Positions 25,476-33,344 of a stretch of 45,194 nt of DNA are shown here, one piece after another. Positions within the stretch are counted from its first letter, which is position 1. Each line of letters opens with the position of its first letter. Under the pieces are notes generated by a model, which was given only the letters and a program-made list of their open reading frames with translations, searched no databases and was not told the origin of the DNA. The DNA is taken from contig JAEUTF010000181.1 of NCBI GenBank assembly GCA_016788185.1, positions 1-45,194 on the forward strand. Reading direction: 5' to 3'. The translations under genes were made by a program, and so were the position numbers. The DNA comes from Bacteroidia bacterium. Lineage in GTDB: Bacteria > Bacteroidota > Bacteroidia > AKYH767-A > OLB10.

Positions 25476-26441
25476 ATGAACAAGATCATCCTGGCCGTTG
25501 TCATCACCACCCTGGCAGCATGTGGCGGCAGCAAAGAAGAAAAAACACCTGAATCCGGCACTGAATCCTTGAGTGGCAACATCAGCATTGACGGTTCAAG
25601 TACCGTTTATCCCATATCGGAAGCCGTAGCTGAGGAATTCAGAAAGGAAGCGCCTTCTGTAAAGGTAACCGTAGGGCTTTCCGGAACCGGTGGCGGATTT
25701 AAAAAATTCTCCAGGGGCGAAATTGATATCAATGACGCTTCCCGAACCATCAAAGAAGAAGAAATGGCGCTTTGCAAGGAGCACAACATCGATTACATCG
25801 AACTTGAAGTCGGGTATGACGGCCTCGTGGTGGTCGTTCATCCGCAAAACAACTGGGTGAATGAAATTACGGTGGCAGAACTTAAAAAGATCTGGGAGCC
25901 GGAGGCACAAGGTAAAATCAAGTACTGGAATCAAATTCGTCCGGAGTGGCCCAAGGAAGAAATTCACCTTTACGGAGCCGGTGTGGAATCCGGAACCTAT
26001 GACTATTTCACCGAAGCCATTGTAGGTAAAAGCCATTCCAGCCGCGGAGATTACACCGGCAGTGAAGATGACAATGTACTGGTTCAGGGTGTTTCGGGCG
26101 ACAAAAATTCTCTGGGCTTTTTCGGACTGGCTTACTTTGAGGAAAACAAAGCCAAACTGAAGGCCGTGGCGGTGGATGACCAGAATGATGCTAATGGAAA
26201 GGGCGGTATTTTACCCAGTGTAGAAACCGTTCTCAATAAATCCTATGCGCCGCTATCCCGTCCGCTGTTCATTTATGTGAATTCCAAGGCGGTTCAGCGA
26301 CCTGAAGTCATCCGGTTTGTTGACTTTTACCTGGCTTCTGCACCGGAACTGACCAAAGCGGTGGGATTTGTACCACTGCGCCCGGAGGAGTATAAGGCAC
26401 AACAGGATAAATTCGCGCAATACCATTCGTCAAAAAAATAA
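25476..26441 (+). CDS. pstS: Phosphate-binding lipoprotein of the Pst transporter
   Basis: The 321-residue protein captures phosphate in the periplasm for the PstCAB permease. It has a lipoprotein signal (LAAC, Cys16) and an acidic/Ser-rich linker. The phosphate-loop signature [17 protein letters not shown] is at about 38-54, and the second-site motifs [24 protein letters not shown] and [13 protein letters not shown] are intact. The sequence groups with the larger Bacteroidota/cyanobacterial-type PstS. It is first in the pst operon, behind the Pho-box-like array, and is separated from pstC by 59 nt containing a hairpin. That hairpin may let pstS mRNA be more abundant than the rest. Confidence 0.95.
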   Translation: MNKIILAVVITTLAACGGSKEEKTPESGTESLSGNISIDGSSTVYPISEAVAEEFRKEAPSVKVTVGLSGTGGGFKKFSRGEIDINDASRTIKEEEMALCKEHNIDYIELEVGYDGLVVVVHPQNNWVNEITVAELKKIWEPEAQGKIKYWNQIRPEWPKEEIHLYGAGVESGTYDYFTEAIVGKSHSSRGDYTGSEDDNVLVQGVSGDKNSLGFFGLAYFEENKAKLKAVAVDDQNDANGKGGILPSVETVLNKSYAPLSRPLFIYVNSKAVQRPEVIRFVDFYLASAPELTKAVGFVPLRPEEYKAQQDKFAQYHSSKK

Positions 26442-26456
26442 ACAATTGCTACCGGC

Positions 26457-26491
26457 ATGAAGCCCGTCAAACTATCTTTGCCGGGCTTCAT
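26457..26491 (+). promoter_or_regulatory. Hairpin between pstS and pstC with a -7 box in its loop
   Basis: A perfect 10-bp stem, ATGAAGCCCG with CGGGCTTCAT, encloses a 15-nt loop that contains TATCTTTG (26473-26480), a perfect TAnnTTTG box. The box ends 20 nt before the pstC ATG, and a TTG at 26446-26448 lies 24 nt upstream of it. There is no T run, so it is not a normal terminator; it may cap the pstS transcript, and the box may give pstCAB-phoU a basal promoter. Confidence 0.5.
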
Positions 26492-26500
26492 TACCTGAAT

Positions 26501-27376
26501 ATGAAAATTCCGGAGAAATTTATTGTCGCCCTGCTGGCCTTGTGCGCCGGACTGACAATACTTGTAACGGCCGGAGTCCTTTACACGCTGGCTTCTGAAG
26601 CCATCCGTTTCTTCAGTGAAGTATCCATCGTTGATTTTTTTACCGATACACAGTGGACACCGCTTTTTACCGAAAAGCACTTTGGTATCTTGCCTCTTCT
26701 GAGCGGAACACTCCTGACTTCCTTCATTGCCATTTTTTTTGCATTGCCAATCGGGCTTACCATCGCCATTTATCTGAATGAATACGCTCCGCGCTCGTTT
26801 GCTTTCAGGATCAAACCGGTTCTGGAGATCCTGGCCGCGGTACCTACAGTGGTATACGGTTATTTTGCACTGACCGTAGTCACTCCATTTCTTCAGGGAT
26901 TTATTCCTTCACTCTCCGGTTTCAATGCGCTGGGTGCCGGCTTTGTGATGGGGATCATGATCATTCCATTGATTTCATCCATGAGCCAGGATGCCCTTTA
27001 TGCCGTACCGAAAGCCATGCGTGAAGCTTCCTATGGATTGGGGGCAACACGATTTCAAACCGCCTTCAGTGTTTTGTTGCCGGCGGCCTCCTCCGGCATC
27101 ATTGTATCCGTGATCCTGGCCATTTCCAGGGCGGTAGGAGAAACCATGATTGTGGCCATTGCCGCCGGCATGCAGCCGAGTCTCACGGCCAATCCCCTGG
27201 TGCCGGTTCAAACCATTACCACCTACATTGTTCAGATCAGCATGGGCGACGTTCCGCACGGATCGCTGGAGTACCGTACCATTTTTGCAGCAGGCATCAG
27301 TCTTTTTGTCCTAACCTTTGCGCTGAACAACATCTCCTTCTGGTTTAAAAAGAAATACCAGCAGAAATATGAATAG
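26501..27376 (+). CDS. pstC: Phosphate ABC transporter permease PstC
   Basis: This 291-residue inner-membrane protein has six predicted helices and forms the phosphate channel with PstA. The permease loop that contacts PstB is visible as DALYAVPKAMREASYGLGATRFQT (about 164-187), followed by the helix with ILAISRAVGETMIV. The order after pstS and the 8-nt overlap with pstA are typical for translationally coupled Pst genes. It may also be read from a promoter box 20 nt upstream, within the intergenic hairpin. Confidence 0.95.
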   Translation: MKIPEKFIVALLALCAGLTILVTAGVLYTLASEAIRFFSEVSIVDFFTDTQWTPLFTEKHFGILPLLSGTLLTSFIAIFFALPIGLTIAIYLNEYAPRSFAFRIKPVLEILAAVPTVVYGYFALTVVTPFLQGFIPSLSGFNALGAGFVMGIMIIPLISSMSQDALYAVPKAMREASYGLGATRFQTAFSVLLPAASSGIIVSVILAISRAVGETMIVAIAAGMQPSLTANPLVPVQTITTYIVQISMGDVPHGSLEYRTIFAAGISLFVLTFALNNISFWFKKKYQQKYE

Positions 27377-28226
27377 AATCCAAACCAACCGGATAAAGGA
27401 CAAGGCATTCCAGTATTTCGGAGTGTTCTGTACGTTTTTTGGTTTGGCCATGCTGGCGGTGTTCGTGCTGGATGTGTTGAGAAAAGGCATCCACCGCATC
27501 GACTGGGATTTCATCAGCAATCTCCCCTCCCGTTTTCCTGAAAAAGCAGGGATCTTTACGGCTCTGATGGGCACCTGCTGGATTTTGATTCTGACGGCCA
27601 TCATCGCCATACCCATCGGAGTGGCGGCAGGTATTTATCTTGAAGAATATGGCAAGAGAAACCGCTTTGCCGCGATTCTTGAAATCAACATTACCAACCT
27701 CGCGGGAATTCCTTCTATCATTTACGGCTTGCTGGGTCTTGAAATTTTTGTGCGGATTGCAGGATTGGGCCAAAGTGTACTGGCCGGAGCCCTGACCTTG
27801 TCACTTTTGGTTTTGCCCATCATTATTGTTTCGACCCGGGAATCCATTCGGGCTGTGCCACGCAGTCTGCGGGAGGCCTCGCTGGCCTTAGGTGCCAGCA
27901 AGTGGCAAACCATATGGAACCAGGTATTGCCGGCCGGCGGTGGCGGTATCCTCACCGGGGTGATACTGGCCTTGTCGCGCGCCGTCGGGGAGGCCGCACC
28001 GCTCATTGTAGTGGGTGCACTGGCTTATGTTCCCTTTGCCCCTTCCACACCCTTGGACGAATTTTCTGTATTGCCCATTCAGATATACAACTGGGTTTCC
28101 AGGCCACAACAAGGCTTTGTCACCAACTCGGCCGCCGCCATCATCATTCTCCTCATCGTTACCTTCCTGATGAATGGGATCGCAATTTATTTCAGAAGCC
28201 GCTGGCAGAAAAAAGTAAAATGGTAA
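27369..28226 (+). CDS. pstA: Phosphate ABC transporter permease PstA
   Basis: The 285-residue permease pairs with PstC. Six helices are predicted, and the coupling loop reads ESIRAVPRSLREASLALGASKWQT (about 157-180), followed by ALSRAVGEAAPLIVVGA, which is diagnostic for PstA. The start overlaps the pstC end by 8 nt, indicating translational coupling. The C-terminus ends in a basic stretch, RSRWQKKVKW. pstB begins 20 nt downstream. Confidence 0.95.
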   Translation: MNRIQTNRIKDKAFQYFGVFCTFFGLAMLAVFVLDVLRKGIHRIDWDFISNLPSRFPEKAGIFTALMGTCWILILTAIIAIPIGVAAGIYLEEYGKRNRFAAILEINITNLAGIPSIIYGLLGLEIFVRIAGLGQSVLAGALTLSLLVLPIIIVSTRESIRAVPRSLREASLALGASKWQTIWNQVLPAGGGGILTGVILALSRAVGEAAPLIVVGALAYVPFAPSTPLDEFSVLPIQIYNWVSRPQQGFVTNSAAAIIILLIVTFLMNGIAIYFRSRWQKKVKW

Positions 28227-28246
28227 TCCGTGAATATTAGAAAAAA

Positions 28247-29002
28247 ATGAGCCAGAAACTCGAAGCGAAAAATGTAAATGTGTTTTACGATCAGACGCAC
28301 GTCATTAAAAACGTGAACCTGTCGGTAAAAGCCAATTCTGTGGCCGCCTTCATCGGCCCATCCGGATGCGGCAAGTCCACTTTTCTTCGCCTTTACAACC
28401 GCATGAACGATCTCATTGAAGGTTTTCGCAAAGAAGGCGAAGTGTTGCTGGATGGAAAGGACATTTATGCCAAAGACCTGCGTGTGGAAGACCTGCGGAA
28501 AAAAGTGGGAATGGTCTTTCAAAAACCCAATCCCTTTCCAAAAAGTATTTACGAAAACGTGATATACGGGTTGAGGATCCGCGGCGTCAACAACAAAAAA
28601 CTTTTGGATGAAACGGTGGAACGTTCACTCCGTCAGGCTGCTTTGTGGGAAGAAGTCAAAGACAACCTCAAAAAATCAGCACTGGCCTTATCTGGAGGAC
28701 AACAGCAACGCCTTTGTATCGCCAGGGCCATCGCTACGGAACCTTCTGTATTGCTGATGGACGAACCGGCTTCAGCCCTCGACCCCATCTCCTCTTCAAA
28801 AATCGAGGAGCTGATTTACGAACTGAAGACACAGTATACGATTATCATTGTTACGCACAACATGCAGCAGGCCGGACGCGTTAGCGATACCACGGCCTTC
28901 TTCTACCTTGGCGAACTGGTGGAATACGATACCACTAAAAAAATCTTTATGAATCCCAGCGACGTTCGGACCCAGGACTACATTACCGGGCGTTTCGGCT
29001 AA
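28247..29002 (+). CDS. pstB: Phosphate ABC transporter ATPase PstB
   Basis: The 251-residue ATPase drives PstCA. Walker [10 protein letters not shown] is at about 37-45, followed by the PstB-typical [12 protein letters not shown]. The Q-loop is [16 protein letters not shown], the signature [16 protein letters not shown] (about 147-162), Walker [13 protein letters not shown], and the H-loop VTHNMQQA. Length and motifs are standard. It is probably co-transcribed with pstSCA and phoU (40 nt to the next start). Confidence 0.97.
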   Translation: MSQKLEAKNVNVFYDQTHVIKNVNLSVKANSVAAFIGPSGCGKSTFLRLYNRMNDLIEGFRKEGEVLLDGKDIYAKDLRVEDLRKKVGMVFQKPNPFPKSIYENVIYGLRIRGVNNKKLLDETVERSLRQAALWEEVKDNLKKSALALSGGQQQRLCIARAIATEPSVLLMDEPASALDPISSSKIEELIYELKTQYTIIIVTHNMQQAGRVSDTTAFFYLGELVEYDTTKKIFMNPSDVRTQDYITGRFG

Positions 29003-29042
29003 GTCATGTGGAACCGTTTTCTTACCTTAAACTAAATAAATC

Positions 29043-29717
29043 ATGTCACACCTTGAAGTAGAAATAAAAAACCTGAAATCAGAGATGCTTGAAATGTTCC
29101 TGCTGGTAAAAAGTCAGCTGGAAAAATCCAAGGAATCTTTGGTCCGCCTCGACAAAGACCTCGCCCGCGAAGTGCTGGTCAACGAGAAAAGGGTGAACGG
29201 GTTTGAGTTAAAGCTTGACCGGGACTGTGAGAACATTATTGCCTTGTTCAACCCGGTGGCTATTGATCTTCGCTTTGTACTAGCCTGCATGAAAATCAAC
29301 TCCAATCTGGAACGGATCGGAGACATAGCCGAAGGCATCTGTCAGTTTGTGCTCAACATCAAACTGGAGCCGGAAAAAAAACTTCTTGAGGTTACCCGCA
29401 TGCTTGAAATGTACGATACCTCTATATTAATTCTTAAGGAAGTAACCGAAGCTTTTGACAAAGAAGATACAGGCCTCGCCCGGAGCGTTTTTAAGAAGGA
29501 TGAAATCCTGGATGAGATCAACCTGAATGCCAACCAGGCGGTTGCCGATTTTATCAGAAACAACCCTGACAGGATCAATCAGAGCCTGTACATGCTAAGC
29601 GCCATTCGCAAACTGGAGCGTGTCGGAGATCAGTGCAAGAACATAGCAGAGGAAATCATTTTTTACATTGAAGCAAAAGTGCTGAAACATAAATCAAAAG
29701 AACAAAAGCAGGAATAA
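29043..29717 (+). CDS. phoU: Phosphate signalling regulator PhoU
   Basis: The 224-residue helical protein consists of two three-helix PhoU repeats. Metal-site motifs are visible: FNPVAIDLRFVLACMKINSNLERIGDIAEGI (about 66-96) in the first repeat and LSAIRKLERVGDQCKNIAEEI (about 184-204) in the second. PhoU links Pst transport to PhoR, repressing the regulon when phosphate is plentiful, and limits uptake. It is the last gene of the pst operon. Weak dyad symmetry (about 29731-29762) lies between it and the convergent gene, but it is bulged and I do not call it a terminator. Confidence 0.95.
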   Translation: MSHLEVEIKNLKSEMLEMFLLVKSQLEKSKESLVRLDKDLAREVLVNEKRVNGFELKLDRDCENIIALFNPVAIDLRFVLACMKINSNLERIGDIAEGICQFVLNIKLEPEKKLLEVTRMLEMYDTSILILKEVTEAFDKEDTGLARSVFKKDEILDEINLNANQAVADFIRNNPDRINQSLYMLSAIRKLERVGDQCKNIAEEIIFYIEAKVLKHKSKEQKQE

Positions 29718-29765
29718 TTTTCCGGCTGAGGGGCTTTTCAGGATCTGCCTGCAAAAGGCTTAAGC

Positions 29766-30575
29766 CTATTCTCCGAATGACTTCGAAATGATTTCCTGAA
29801 AGCTGTCGTAGATCCTTGCATTGCAGGCCACGATCTCTTTGCCAAAAAGATAATCCTCACCCCTTTTAAAATCACCGACACGGCCACCCGCTTCGCTAAC
29901 CAGAAAAGCGCCGGCCGCAACGTCCCAGGGATTCAGGCCATACTCGTAAAATCCTTCAAAGCGTCCACAGGCCACGTAGGCCAGGTCCACCGCGGCCGAA
30001 CCCAGCCGGCGTATTCCCTGCGTATGACGCATACAAAAATCAAACACGTCCATATAGGGTTTCATCCTTTCGTAATTCGTGTAGGGGAAGCCGGTAGCAA
30101 GCAAAGATTTTTTCAACTCCTCCTCTCCGGAAACACGAACCTGCTGCCCGTTCAGAAAAACACCACTGCCTTTCCGGCCGTAAAAACATTCATCCAGGTT
30201 CACTTCATGGACGATGCCAAGGACAATATTTCCCTTGTAGGTTAATCCCACGCTAACACAAAAACAGGGCAGGCCGTGTACAAAATTGGTGGTCCCGTCA
30301 AGCGGATCAATGATCCAGACCCAGTCACGGTCTTTGAGAGTAAGCGTGTTCTCTTCCGTAATGAAACCTGCATCGGGAATCAGTCCCTGCAGCCCTTCTA
30401 CCAGAATTTTTTCGCTGCCCTTGTCAACGTATGATACCAGATCGTTAAAGCCCTTGTATTCGACCGCTTCCGCGCGAAAAGAAGCACGCTGCTCCCTTAG
30501 AAAAACAACGGCCTGCTGCACCACACCCCGAGCAGCATCCAGTACATTATCGAGCACGCTGAAGTCCGTCATCAC
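29766..30575 (-). CDS. Inositol-monophosphatase-family phosphatase
   Basis: This protein (269 residues from the first ATG, 268 from the second at 30572) belongs to the Mg-dependent IMPase/SuhB family that dephosphorylates myo-inositol monophosphates or related sugar phosphates. The metal site is intact: FITEENT (about 69-75), WIIDPLDGTTNF (about 85-96) and NPWDVAAGAFLVSEAGG (about 215-231). It does not look like CysQ or FBPase, and Bacteroidota commonly have a single copy. The 5' end overlaps the 3' end of lgt by 29 nt (26 nt if the second ATG is used), so translation is probably coupled. It lies next to the phosphate locus but on the opposite strand and without Pho-box-like repeats. Confidence 0.9.
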   Translation of the reverse strand: MMTDFSVLDNVLDAARGVVQQAVVFLREQRASFRAEAVEYKGFNDLVSYVDKGSEKILVEGLQGLIPDAGFITEENTLTLKDRDWVWIIDPLDGTTNFVHGLPCFCVSVGLTYKGNIVLGIVHEVNLDECFYGRKGSGVFLNGQQVRVSGEEELKKSLLATGFPYTNYERMKPYMDVFDFCMRHTQGIRRLGSAAVDLAYVACGRFEGFYEYGLNPWDVAAGAFLVSEAGGRVGDFKRGEDYLFGKEIVACNARIYDSFQEIISKSFGE

Positions 30576-31716
30576 TTTTTTTCTTGCTGAAGTACATCAA
30601 TCCGCCGACTCCGGCTGAAATCAAGGCCACGGCTATCACTTCCGCCTGCGTAACGCTCATCCCCAGAAGGTCAAACCGGTTGTTGACCCTGATCTGTTCA
30701 ATCAGCAATCGCTCCACCCCGTTAAAAAGCAGGTAAAGTGAAAACAATTGTCCGGGTTTCGGCAACATCGTCCTCATCCGCCACAAAACGAAAAAGAGGA
30801 GGATGCAGGCAAAGGCTTCATACAGCGGAGTGGGGAAAACGTTTTCCGGCAGCACCATGCAATGACGACCTTCACAACCCGGAATCGGAACACCCTCGCT
30901 GATGACATTGTGCGGATAGTTATAAGCCCAGGCCCAATCGGGAAGCCAGGACAACCACTCGGGCTTTGCCGATGTGTTCACGATTCCCCAGTCGCCATCA
31001 CCTGAAATCTGGCAACCCAGACGTCCTGTTCCATAGGCAAGCATCAGGCCGGGCGCAGTAGCATCCGACAATACCAGCGGAGCGATGCCACGTTTGTAGC
31101 CATAACGCATCACCGTGACAGCACCGACGATCAATCCGCCGTACATGGTCAGGCCGCTGAACGATAAAAGCGCATCCAGCGGGTGGTCCTTAAATTCGTG
31201 CAGGTTCTCCAGATTGTGAAAAATCTTTGCGCCGATGATACCGCTCACGGCCGCTACGATCGTAATGTTGGAAACCAGCTGCCAGGGATGGACTTCCTCC
31301 ATCACCGTCTGTGGCTCGGGCAATTTAGACTTTTCTGACTCCCGGTATTGCATATAGGCCATGATGGCTCCCACCAGCAATCCTCCCGGTATACTGCCCT
31401 GCATGGACAGCAGGACACCCTGAGTGTCCTGAACAAACAGGTCATAGTTAAGCAGGGCAAAGACCAGTTTGTAGCCCAGAACAAATCCGATAAGGAAAGA
31501 GCTGAGCAAGTCCATGAAACCGGCGGGTTTCCCCTTCACCACTTTTCTGGTAAACGTATGCAGCAGGCCCAATTGTTCCTTCCGCTTCAGTTCAAGCTGA
31601 AGGGTATAGGCGGCCAGCAAAAAGGAAATGGCCAGCATGAAGCCAAAACTCTGGATCGGCAATGGAATATAGATTCCAAATACATCGTAAATAAGGTCAG
31701 AGATGGTTGGATACAT
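30547..31716 (-). CDS. lgt: Prolipoprotein diacylglyceryl transferase
   Basis: The 389-residue inner-membrane enzyme attaches diacylglycerol to the lipobox Cys of prelipoproteins, the first step of lipoprotein maturation. This window encodes at least five such substrates. The Lgt signature is present as YGTGRLGCQISGDGDWG (about residues 232-248), preceded by the conserved SGLTMYGGLIVG. It is longer than the E. coli enzyme (about 290) owing to insertions after helix 1 and before the second conserved block (GCEGRHCMVLPENVFPT). About eight helices are predicted. It starts 3 nt after the mtaB stop and overlaps the next gene, forming a tight three-gene operon. Confidence 0.93.
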   Translation of the reverse strand: MYPTISDLIYDVFGIYIPLPIQSFGFMLAISFLLAAYTLQLELKRKEQLGLLHTFTRKVVKGKPAGFMDLLSSFLIGFVLGYKLVFALLNYDLFVQDTQGVLLSMQGSIPGGLLVGAIMAYMQYRESEKSKLPEPQTVMEEVHPWQLVSNITIVAAVSGIIGAKIFHNLENLHEFKDHPLDALLSFSGLTMYGGLIVGAVTVMRYGYKRGIAPLVLSDATAPGLMLAYGTGRLGCQISGDGDWGIVNTSAKPEWLSWLPDWAWAYNYPHNVISEGVPIPGCEGRHCMVLPENVFPTPLYEAFACILLFFVLWRMRTMLPKPGQLFSLYLLFNGVERLLIEQIRVNNRFDLLGMSVTQAEVIAVALISAGVGGLMYFSKKKSDDGLQRAR

Positions 31717-31719
31717 ACG

Positions 31720-33057
31720 TCAGATGGCCATCGTAAATTCAGGTTTCACTTCCGGGGATGGAATAACAGTCACCAAACCCGAAGGCCCTACATCTGACAA
31801 TTTACATGGTATTATTTTATTTACAGATTCCGGATCATAGGCCTGCTCCACCCGGATGTAATTCGAAGTGTAGCCATGCATCATGCCCTTGTTATTTTCT
31901 TCTTCAAACAATACCGGAAAGACATCGCCCAGGTGATACATGGTGAAATCGTGCAGTTTTTTCGCCGACAGATTTCTCAGGATCCTGTTCCTTTCCTTGC
32001 GCACCGCCTGCGGTACCACTTCAGGCATGGACACCGCCGGAGTGCGGTCTCTTTCCGAATATGTAAACACATGCAGGTAACTAACGGGCAAGTCATGCAG
32101 AAAATCAAAGGTCTCCCGGAAATGCCTGTCACTTTCCCCCGGGAATCCTACAATAACATCCACGCCAATGGCAGCATGAGGAAGACGCTCCCGGATCAAA
32201 TGCACCCTTTCGGCATACAATTCCCGTTTGTATCGTCGGCGCATCAATGCCAGAATCTCATTGGAACCACTTTGCAGGGGCATATGAAAATGCGGCTGAA
32301 ACTTTGTTGAATGGGCCGTTAATTCAATGATCTCCTTCTCCAGCAAATTCGGCTCAATGGATGACATCCGGATGCGCTGCAAGCCTTCCACCTTGTCGAG
32401 CCCTCGGGCAAGGTCCAGTAAATGAAAGGCATGTTTGCCGTTTTCAGAAATAATACCAAAATCACCAAGATTTACGCCGGTAAGGACAATTTCTTTGACA
32501 CCTTGCCGGACAAGACTCCTGGCCTGCTCCACCACATTTTCGATGGTATTGCTGCGTGAACGCCCCCGGGCCAGCGGAATGGTGCAAAAAGTACAACTGT
32601 AGTCGCAGCCATCCTGCACTTTCAAAAAAGTACGCGTACGGTCACCTGCCGACCAGGCACTGATGAAGGTGTTCGCCTCGTTCACTTCACAAGCCATCAC
32701 CTGTGCCTGATCCTGCTTCTTCAGGCTGGAGAGGTAATTGAGTGCATTGAATTTTTCGGTGGCTCCCAGAACCAGGTCCACCCCCGGGATCGCCGCAATT
32801 TCATCCGGCTTCAATTGCGCATAACAGCCCACGATGATGACTTTACCTTCCGGATTGACCGCCATCGCTCTGTTCACAATCGTTTTACATTCCTTGTCCG
32901 CATTGTCGGTGACCGAGCAGGTGTTCACCACATAAACATCCGCAAAATGCGGAAAATCAACCCGCTCCCAACCAGCGGCACGAAACTGCCTGGCGATGGT
33001 GGATGTTTCTGAAAAATTCAGCTTACATCCCAAAGTATGGAAGGCCACCTTGCTCAT
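31720..33057 (-). CDS. mtaB: tRNA t6A37 methylthiotransferase MtaB
   Basis: This 445-residue radical-SAM enzyme adds a methylthio group to t6A37 of tRNAs decoding ANN codons. The N-terminal UPF0004 domain begins KVAFHTLGCKLNFSE with Cys residues for one iron-sulfur cluster (GCKLN, NTCSVT, VGCYAQ). The radical-SAM CxxxCxxC is in DGCDYSCTFCTIPLARGRSRS (about residues 143-163), written with the MtaB-type CTIPLARG rather than the MiaB CVVPY. A TRAM domain closes the protein. The frame extends to 33171, but MSKVAFHTLGCKLN is the family's normal start. A perfect promoter box lies 6 nt before that ATG. It heads the operon with lgt and the IMPase-like gene. Confidence 0.92.
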   Translation of the reverse strand: MSKVAFHTLGCKLNFSETSTIARQFRAAGWERVDFPHFADVYVVNTCSVTDNADKECKTIVNRAMAVNPEGKVIIVGCYAQLKPDEIAAIPGVDLVLGATEKFNALNYLSSLKKQDQAQVMACEVNEANTFISAWSAGDRTRTFLKVQDGCDYSCTFCTIPLARGRSRSNTIENVVEQARSLVRQGVKEIVLTGVNLGDFGIISENGKHAFHLLDLARGLDKVEGLQRIRMSSIEPNLLEKEIIELTAHSTKFQPHFHMPLQSGSNEILALMRRRYKRELYAERVHLIRERLPHAAIGVDVIVGFPGESDRHFRETFDFLHDLPVSYLHVFTYSERDRTPAVSMPEVVPQAVRKERNRILRNLSAKKLHDFTMYHLGDVFPVLFEEENNKGMMHGYTSNYIRVEQAYDPESVNKIIPCKLSDVGPSGLVTVIPSPEVKPEFTMAI

Positions 33058-33063
33058 TCGACG

Positions 33064-33071
33064 CAAAAGTA
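33064..33071 (-). promoter_or_regulatory. TAnnTTTG promoter box (TACTTTTG) of the mtaB operon
   Basis: Perfect -7 element on the minus strand, 6 nt before the mtaB ATG. It predicts a nearly leaderless mRNA and excludes the longer open frame. Confidence 0.62.
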
Positions 33072-33331
33072 GTGAAACGACTGATTTTGATCGCAGACGG
33101 CGAAGACATCGGGCATACGTGTTTTCTTCGTCTATGCACTGGTCAATTGATGGAGCATTTTCCACATCCATGCTGTATCCGATTGGTCATCCCCTGACAG
33201 TGGCCAGGATTGGTTTCCTGCCTGCTTAGACCTCGCACCGATTTGTTACCATACTGAAAATCATTCACATCGGTTCACGTAAACGAATAAAAAGAAAATC
33301 ACAGGCAGAAATTACAAATGTTTAATCCTTA

Positions 33332-33339
33332 TACTTTTG
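33332..33339 (+). promoter_or_regulatory. TAnnTTTG promoter box (TACTTTTG) of the 33345 gene
   Basis: Perfect -7 element 5 nt before the ATG at 33345. The longer frame beginning at 33318 would start upstream of it. Confidence 0.62.
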
Positions 33340-33344
33340 CCTGC

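Noticed and set aside
29731-29762. Dyad symmetry between phoU and the IMPase-like gene as a terminator
   Set aside because: The stem has bulges on one side and no T run on either strand.
33058-33344. Possible small gene in the 287-nt gap between mtaB and the 33345 gene (plus-strand frames and an mtaB N-terminal extension)
   Set aside because: The plus frames overlap the mtaB start and its promoter, and the extension precedes the promoter box. No domain, signal or box supports a gene; apart from two divergent promoters I see nothing there.
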